From: Rostrohypoxylon terebratum
Lineage: Eukaryota; Ascomycota; Sordariomycetes; Xylariales; Hypoxylaceae
Direction: 5' to 3'
NCBI GenBank assembly: GCA_022497145.1
Contig: MU385906.1
Location: forward strand, 1 to 64,000
DNA length: 64,000 nt
The notes under the pieces were generated by a model that searched no databases, was not told the origin of the DNA, and was given only the letters and a program-made list of their open reading frames with translations. Made by a program: the position numbers and the translations under genes. Of the stretch, positions 57,484 to 64,000 are shown piece by piece; within the stretch, counting starts at the first letter, position 1; the number at the start of each line of letters is the position of its first letter.

Positions 57484-59636
57484 TTAAGCATTCTTCATGG
57501 CGACGTCCTCGTCGACCTCCCGCATAACCCACGCCATCATACCCCAAAGCAAGCGCATAGCCTCGAGCCTCTCCTCCACGACGAACAAGTCGAACCACTT
57601 GCTCCGCCACATCTCCAGCTTACCCCAGCTCCTCAGACTCTCTCCCTCGGGTCCGATTTTCGGGTGTACGGCGCCCTCCAGCTCGCCGCCGAGCACGTCG
57701 AGCAGCTTTTTCGGGACGCGGACTCGGATCACGCTGAAATGGTGGAACAAGCTGCTGAGCACGAACACGTCGTCGTAGTCCGTGCCCTTGACCTTACCGA
57801 TAGTCGCATACTTGGTCTTCTTATCCCAGTTAGACGATGGCAGGCGCACCATGCGGTAGCAGTCGTAGATACTCATGTTCTTGCGCGGTTTCTTATTGAC
57901 GGGCTGTCCGCGCATGGGGATAGGGGGTAGCGAGGACGGCCTCGCCTTCGAATGGGAAGATGGGGAGGAAGAGGAGGAAGAACTAGATTTATGGGAGGCG
58001 TCGTCCTCGGAGTTCTTGGGAACCGCGGAGTCTTTATCGCCTACGATACTGTCACCGTCGACTTCGCGACCTATAGGCCCGCCTTCACCGCCTCCCCAGC
58101 GCTTCATCGTCGCCCACCACTTCCCCTCCCCGAACCGTTTTTCGGTTTGACTCTCGCGCGCTCTATGCTGGGCCGTGATTAGTGCCGCCACGAGCTCCCT
58201 GCCGAAGTCGATGTTGGCGTCTGCCGGCGTGTTAAAATTCATCGTGTTGCGCGCCGAAACGGCCGCGATAGGACCTTCTACGATCCCGGCACGCGCCGCC
58301 TCGCGCGTTACGGGAGCCTTGCATAGAAACACGCAGCCGGAGGGGAAGGACGTGGCCATCTGTGAGAACGGGACATTGGACTTTTTCCTGAACGGCGGCG
58401 AGAGAAGTTGCAGGCGGGGCTCGACGCGAGGCGGCACGACGTTACAGCCGAAGGCGTAGGCGATCAGCTTCACGAAGGCTGATATGAAGTTGTGCCGGAA
58501 CTCGGCTGGCATCTGCGTTCCGGGACTGGTACGGTAGGTGGTACGCTGTGGCTGCTTCTTTGGTTTGGCTTCAGGGTCCGCCTCGGAGCGGGTGTTGGAC
58601 TCGGGGGCCGCGCCGGCGGGTAGTTGCTCGGAACTAGCGTCTGTGGGACGTGGTGGGGGCGGTGGGGGCTCTTCTTCGTCGTCCTCGGGGACGATCGGTG
58701 GTAGTGAGGTATCGTCCCAATAAGATGCCATGAGTTCCATCTGCTTGTAGAACTCATAGCTATTTCCAAGACGTGCCTGCTGCATCCCGGGTTCGGGTTT
58801 TATACGGCGGACCGTACGGAAGGCGACTTGGTTGGGTATGGAGAGCTCATCGCGGCGCTCTAGGAAGGATCGGGCTTCGGGGGATTTCCCTCCGTTACAA
58901 AGCGGTCTGCGGAATGTTTCATCTCTACGCCGTGCCTCATCCAAATCTACCCCCTCCCACTCGGAGAATATGGGGAGGTAAGACGGGTCCGGAAGAACGT
59001 CCTCAGCGGGGGCATCGGCGTGCAAGTGCACGCCAAGGGCGGCGAAATGAGCCTCAGTAAGCTCGGTGGGGCGTATGAGCTGTTGCAGAAAGAGAACAAC
59101 AGAAGGCTGCGGATCTCCGTGTAGTTCTGGATTGCAATGTGGCAGTCGGATGGGAGTGGGAGGTGGTACGTCCTTAGGCGGCGGACCGAGCTCCCCAGTT
59201 TGACTGACTATATAGCAAATAGATGAGATGAAGTTCGGCCATAATAGAGAATACAAATATAGATGAGTGCATAAAATAATGAAGGCAACTCAAGGATTAA
59301 GTAAGTAGATGCTGGTCTAATGAATTATGTACTTGTTTGCTTTTCTTTTCTCACTGACTTGATATGTTTCATGCCTTAATGAGGGGACATGATACTACTC
59401 ATATAACGCCCCCCGATTAATTTACATTTATTTTTATACGAGTTATGATGGGAGAGCCTTGATAGGAACATTGTAGATGTAACAGATGTAACGAGGCAGT
59501 AGAGATGCATATATTTTAACTAATTCCGTCTCGCATGAAACGGGATGAGAATGAGAATGAGAACGAGAATGAGAACGAGAACGAGAAGACAGGATAAATA
59601 TGTTTACTTACCAATGGTGACTAGTGACCCAAACAT
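57484..59636 (-). CDS. Unrecognised 582-aa fungal protein
   Basis: Exon 1 is 59612-59636 (MFGSLVTI plus one base, donor GTAAGT) and exon 2 is 57484-59207, joined in frame at a TATAG acceptor. Reading exon 2 upstream instead gives MYSLLWPNFISSICYIV, which comes from intron sequence and is implausible. I do not recognise the protein. Visible features: a Pro-rich start, two folded-looking blocks (HNFISAFVKLIAYAFGCNVV and YDCYRMVRLPSSNWDKKTKY), an acidic Pro-rich stretch near 190-215 and a poly-Ser linker near 420. A C-terminal block rich in Trp and Leu (SWGKLEMWRSKWFDLFVVEE) follows. There is no signal peptide or membrane helix. The intron is 404 nt and carries a GAGAAT repeat. Confidence 0.7.
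59545..59588. repeat. GAGAAT/GAGAAC hexamer repeat within an intron
   Basis: About seven GAGAAT or GAGAAC units close to the 5' splice site of the intron of the 582-aa protein gene. Confidence 0.85.
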
Positions 59637-62450
59637 ATTTTCGGGTACAACGATGCGTTCTAATAAACGGACACATATACTGAGGTATACTTAAGTTATA
59701 ATAGGTCATAAAGATTGTATAATAAGTCTACCTTGTAGGTAGATGATAATGATAGTAATAATGAAAGTGATAGTGATAATGTCGTGCAAACAAGTAGGCG
59801 ACGGGCGACAAAACGGGTAAGGAAAGGCTCGTCGTTAGGTCACACAACTTCTCTCCAACGGAACGACTGGAGTAATTAGCTGACTGTTCTGGCTGTTTCT
59901 GGATGGACTGGATGGACTAGATGGACTAGATGTGCAGGATGTGCAGGATGTGCTAGAGCTGCTGGGAGTGCGGTGGCTTGATACAGCCTGGTCAATAAAA
60001 TAAAAGGAGAAGAGGAGTTCGGATCTCACAAAAGACGACCCGAAAATCTTCCCCGAATGGGATAGGGGACAATACTTCGCGGCTCTGTGACTCTGTGACT
60101 CTGTGAATCTGGTGATGAGTTCTACTCGGATATTGAAGACTTGATGGGAATTCCTTGTCAAGATTTAGAAAGCGGGTTAGAAGCCGGATTGGAAGCGGAT
60201 TAGAGCGAAGCGTTGATTAAGTTTAGTCGAGTAGTCTAATTAATGTAGTATTAGTTGTTTACTAGCTTAGGGCGGGACTGACCCGAGCTGGGGAAGCGAA
60301 GCGACCTTTTTTTTGTGTTATGGTTGTGGTCACTGGGTAGGTATGGTTTATGGTTTATGCATTGGCACGTGCACCACTAATGCAATGCGCATTAACAATT
60401 ATACAGGAGATTGAAGATTCCCAGCGATAATAGCTGGAGGACCGTTAGGTACTGCTGTACGTATCTCTGTAGATAAAGGTACAATACAACCGCAATATCC
60501 ATTGTATATAACATCCGTGGGTGATGAATATCCATGAGAATATGTATGGAGAAATGTTGTTGTAGACTATACTATATACTATGTACTATGTAGTAGCATC
60601 TAGTGAATCGAAAGGAGTATATTTGCGAAGCCAGTCGGCGTTTGCATTACGTAAAGAAATGGATGATCCACAGGTGCATCTGTGTTATCTCTATGTCTGT
60701 TGGTAATCGAGGTCTCTAGTTTGTCGACTTTGATAACCCCGGACTAAACCCTCCCAGTTCACGTTGCACTTGCAGTTGGAGGTACATAATAGTACATGTG
60801 TCCTCGAGGTTGAATCAATATTTGTACATACCATGTTTTCAATAATCAACGAAGAGAACATGGAAGAGAAAAGAGACTATTACCAACTAGCTGGTGTCCC
60901 GATGTCCCAATGTCATCGTTCTTCGGACAATATATAATGTAACGTCTTAGTCAAAAGCTTCTTCAACTCAAATACCAATCCTTACTGTTTGATTCTCTGT
61001 AGATCTAGTATGTCAAGTGGATACAATGCGACCAGAACACTGCCATTGCTATTACGGCATCGTGGCATATTCCTGCTTCGGCACTCGGAAAGGTACCTGA
61101 TCCGATCGCATGGAGAGCGTCGAGAGTTTTGTTGGAATCTCACCATGACAGATCGATTCTTCTCTTGAAACTTGGAGTCAATCGACGACTTTTGATTTGA
61201 ATTTATTTTATCTTATTGTGTTTTGCAATCACAAGCTTGATTCTCCAATACAAAGGTAGGTACTAATGCGATGTTTTAGACTTTTAGTAGTAGCAAGTTG
61301 CAACAGAACCTACATAGTAAAGTACCTATTAACTCCTACCTTCTTAACGTGACGCCCCCAACCGTGCCAAGAGGTCATAGGTCCCGGTCCGAAACTTTAG
61401 CAACTTAATTGGTAATCGACATGTTCTTTAGACTTTAGGTATGTAACTAGCCACAACTCTCTGAACCTTCGGATAGGGGAAAGATCGATGTAACCCGTTT
61501 TTTTACTTTTTACCCTTGTTAAAAAGTAAAAAAGAAAGGAGACCTCGAACGATTATACGATTCTTAATTTCTTACCACATACTTCCACTGCTATCAAATA
61601 TAATATTCGCCTGTCTGCTAAGGCTATCGAGATTATCGCAATTAATATGGTGTGGCGTTTTCATGCGGCTGAAGGGGGTGCCGTTGCTTCAGGTGTGTCG
61701 CAGGTCAGGGGTTAAAGTGTTTTACCCCACACTCTTTAAAGGCGATTCTGAGGCTATGATCTATCATCAACTCTTCTCAGGGGTTTTCCCCTGTCTTCAA
61801 TGTCCCCGCCGCTTTGTTTCTTACAACCCTCGACCGACCCTCGACCGACCAATCTCATCTCGACCTGACCAGACCTTCAAACATGCCTCACAGGCTGACA
61901 GGGTCTACAGGGTCTAAAAGGGTCTTGTCCTTAGCGACGGTAGCAATGTTCGACCCCCCCAGCGTAGTATTCTCGCACCCCATCCCGGGCTCCTCGGGTA
62001 ATTCAGTCTCGCTCACTCTCCTTACTACAGTACTGTCGACTGAGGCCTGCTAGTTTTGACTAGCCTTGCTGCATAGTAGTCTGCTTGTCTCGCTCGTGTG
62101 AAGCCACAACACCATCTCTATTCCCGTTCGCTTCTTTCCGTCAGGCGCAATCTATCTTCCTTTCTGAGCTTCATTTCTGAGCCTCGTTCTTGCGAGTCTC
62201 TTGCGTAGAACGCCAGATCGCATTTCTCCTCTGTTTTCCAGGGGAAAATCACGAGTATTGCCATCATCTTCACAAATCATCGTTGATGATCTTATGAACG
62301 TAGTCCGGCCGCGACGGCCGCCTCCCTTTATTTCCTTTCGTAAAACCTCCTTTTTTGGAATTTATTTCGCCTAGCGCCCAGAGTGGCGGTAATTATCTCT
62401 CATATTCAGCTTCTGCGACAGGTATCGCCTACTCTTCACAATCCACGATC
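59637..62450. other. 2.8-kb spacer between divergent genes
   Basis: No gene supported. The ORFs at 61516-61917 and 61814-62053 lie in the pyrimidine-rich region leading to the membrane-protein gene and are probably 5' leader. An inverted repeat of AAAAAGT runs about 61501-61529 (TTTTTTTACTTTTTACCC and GTTAAAAAGTAAAAAAG). Confidence 0.5.
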
Positions 62451-64000
62451 ATGGCATCGATCACAACCCGCAACGGTCAAAGGTGTACGGCAGTGCCGAA
62501 AATAGCAAACTTTCAAGTTGCGGCGAATTCATCCTCAACTTCATTGTCATCTTCATCGACGTCAACCTCTACTTCGACTTCGGCATCCTCAACATCTAGC
62601 TCGATATCAATATCAACATCAACATCAACATCTTCTACTCTGGATTCGAGTATAAGTACGACTTCATCTCTATTGTTGACGTCTTCATCCTCTGCATTTA
62701 CATCTATACCTGCATCTACATCTGTTTCGATCCCGACCGAATCCCAGGCGCCTCCGGTTGCTAACCCAGAGCAACCGGATTCCGCCACTCAAATCTCCTC
62801 GGATACATCTTCAAGTACTTCAAGTACAACAAGTACCTTGGCAATTGCTAATACACCTCCAGCATTTGTACTGCCGGCGATAAGCCAGCCTACTGATCAG
62901 CCGTCGTCGTCTACCGATCAGATAACTGACCAAACAACTGACACGGCAGCTGATCAAACCACTGACCAACCCACTTCAACGCTACCGTCGTCGATTGGGA
63001 ACACTAATACCGCCTCTGTTGGCACCGAGTCCGGGGTTCTACTTGACACCGAATCCACGCCGTCTCCGACAGCAGGCCAAGCGCAGAGCACTGATGATGC
63101 AGCATCGGCGCAGTTGGGTCAATCAGGAGACACGATTATAACATCGGGCTTGGGCGGAAACACGGCAAGTCCAACAGCAACAGGAACACAGTCAACAGGA
63201 TCATCATCATTGGAGACGGAGACAAATGGGGGAGGATTACCGGCGACTCAACAGCAAGTGACCGGTAATGCTATCACGACGCAGCAGACGATAGCGATAG
63301 CTGCTGGTGTGGTCGGTGGGGTTATAGTCATCTCATCCATAGCGTTCATGATATGGATATGGAGGAAGAGGAAGATGCAAGGACGAAGGAGCACATTGTT
63401 GACACCATTGTCTCCCGGCGCTACTTTCCGTGACCGCGAGAAGGATCCTTATTTTATTGATCGATCATCCCTGGGGCCGACACCGATGTCTGAGAAGCTA
63501 TGGGCCATTGTTGGTATGAAATACAAAAGCTTCCGTGGAAAGGTCAACGACATCGTAGCCCGTAGCAACAGCCCTAGCCCAAGCGTCAACCTTGATCGAG
63601 GCAACTCACAATTTGGCCCGCCCGACGGAATGCATAGTCGAAATAACTCAAGCGGCGGTATTATAGGAGCTCCGCCAACTACCAAAGGCCGTTTCGTGGA
63701 CTGGTGGGGTCGATTAGCGGAAGATGGGAATTTCAACTGGCGACTACGTCACGAATCTAAGGATGATCCGATTCATAATGCGGCGTATGCAGCGATCCCA
63801 AGGTCCACGGATAATAACAACAATGCGCCAAGGATTCCATCCCAGCCCGACTTCTTGACGCTTTTGAATATGGATGATAGGCAACTAGAGCAGGCAGCAA
63901 GGGGTAGACAAAGTGTGAGGGGGAGTCAGCGTCGCTCGGTATCTATGGGCAACGAACAGCACTTCCTCGGCGGCCTCGGATTAAACTTTGATGATCCCTT
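62451..64000 (+). CDS. Ser/Thr-rich single-pass membrane protein (partial, runs off the window)
   Basis: The frame is open from the ATG at 62451 to the right edge (516 codons, no stop). The first 270 residues are extremely rich in Ser and Thr, with Ser-Thr runs and TDQ repeats (about 145-175), as in O-mannosylated fungal wall or stress-sensor ectodomains. A single membrane helix TIAIAAGVVGGVIVISSIAF (about 281-300) is followed by a basic stop-transfer WRKRK and a cytoplasmic tail of at least 200 residues. This layout resembles Mid2/Wsc-like sensors, but there is no WSC cysteine domain. No signal peptide is visible at the chosen start (MASITTRNGQR), so an upstream exon may be missing. An antisense Asp/Glu/Val-rich frame is only its shadow. 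Confidence 0.7.
   Translation, partial: MASITTRNGQRCTAVPKIANFQVAANSSSTSLSSSSTSTSTSTSASSTSSSISISTSTSTSSTLDSSISTTSSLLLTSSSSAFTSIPASTSVSIPTESQAPPVANPEQPDSATQISSDTSSSTSSTTSTLAIANTPPAFVLPAISQPTDQPSSSTDQITDQTTDTAADQTTDQPTSTLPSSIGNTNTASVGTESGVLLDTESTPSPTAGQAQSTDDAASAQLGQSGDTIITSGLGGNTASPTATGTQSTGSSSLETETNGGGLPATQQQVTGNAITTQQTIAIAAGVVGGVIVISSIAFMIWIWRKRKMQGRRSTLLTPLSPGATFRDREKDPYFIDRSSLGPTPMSEKLWAIVGMKYKSFRGKVNDIVARSNSPSPSVNLDRGNSQFGPPDGMHSRNNSSGGIIGAPPTTKGRFVDWWGRLAEDGNFNWRLRHESKDDPIHNAAYAAIPRSTDNNNNAPRIPSQPDFLTLLNMDDRQLEQAARGRQSVRGSQRRSVSMGNEQHFLGGLGLNFDDP

Noticed and set aside
62513..62788. Acidic 91-aa frame on the minus strand (Asp/Glu/Val repeats)
   Set aside because: It is the antisense shadow of the TCA/ACA-rich Ser/Thr codons of the membrane-protein gene.

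Overview
This window is nuclear DNA from a filamentous ascomycete (Pezizomycotina). A Sordariomycete, possibly Xylariales, is my best guess. The evidence is short GT-AG introns of about 45-130 nt, genes typical of moulds (homocitrate synthase, Atg9, metacaspase, a fungal sphingolipid desaturase, augmin HAUS1, CHAT and NLR-like proteins), and intergenic DNA full of short CCTAGGTAGGTACC-like words. Exon coordinates were derived by hand from splice signals and protein continuity.

Left block (1-31.2 kb), mostly conserved cell-biology genes. In order: a cytochrome-b5-fused delta-8 sphingolipid desaturase (+), a tiny SMP-domain protein hidden by an intron (+), VAC14 of the PI(3,5)P2 synthesis complex (+), HAUS1 of augmin (-), a TPR/J-domain ER co-chaperone of the DNAJC3/P58IPK type (+), mitoferrin MRS3/4 (-), homocitrate synthase of lysine biosynthesis in 15 exons (+), ATG9 (-) and COG6 (+). 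Several of these genes act on endomembrane traffic, autophagy or lipids, but nothing suggests co-regulation beyond divergent or convergent neighbours.

Middle block (31.2-57.4 kb), an accessory region with long gene-poor stretches. It holds a degenerate kinase-like (APH-type) protein (-), then about 5.7 kb without a convincing gene. Next comes a compact group that looks like a programmed-cell-death or allorecognition cluster. It comprises an NLR-like protein (alpha/beta-hydrolase, NB-ARC, TPR; -) with one frameshift in an A7 run, an unrecognised 321-aa protein (-), a short ORF (-), a CHAT-type caspase-like protease with two membrane segments and a P-loop-less C-terminal domain (+), and a metacaspase (-). 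The two clan CD cysteine proteases are convergent neighbours. This is the most interesting part of the window.

Right block (57.4-64 kb). It holds an unrecognised 582-aa fungal protein whose first 25-nt exon lies behind a 404-nt intron (-), and a Ser/Thr-rich single-pass membrane protein that runs off the right edge (+).
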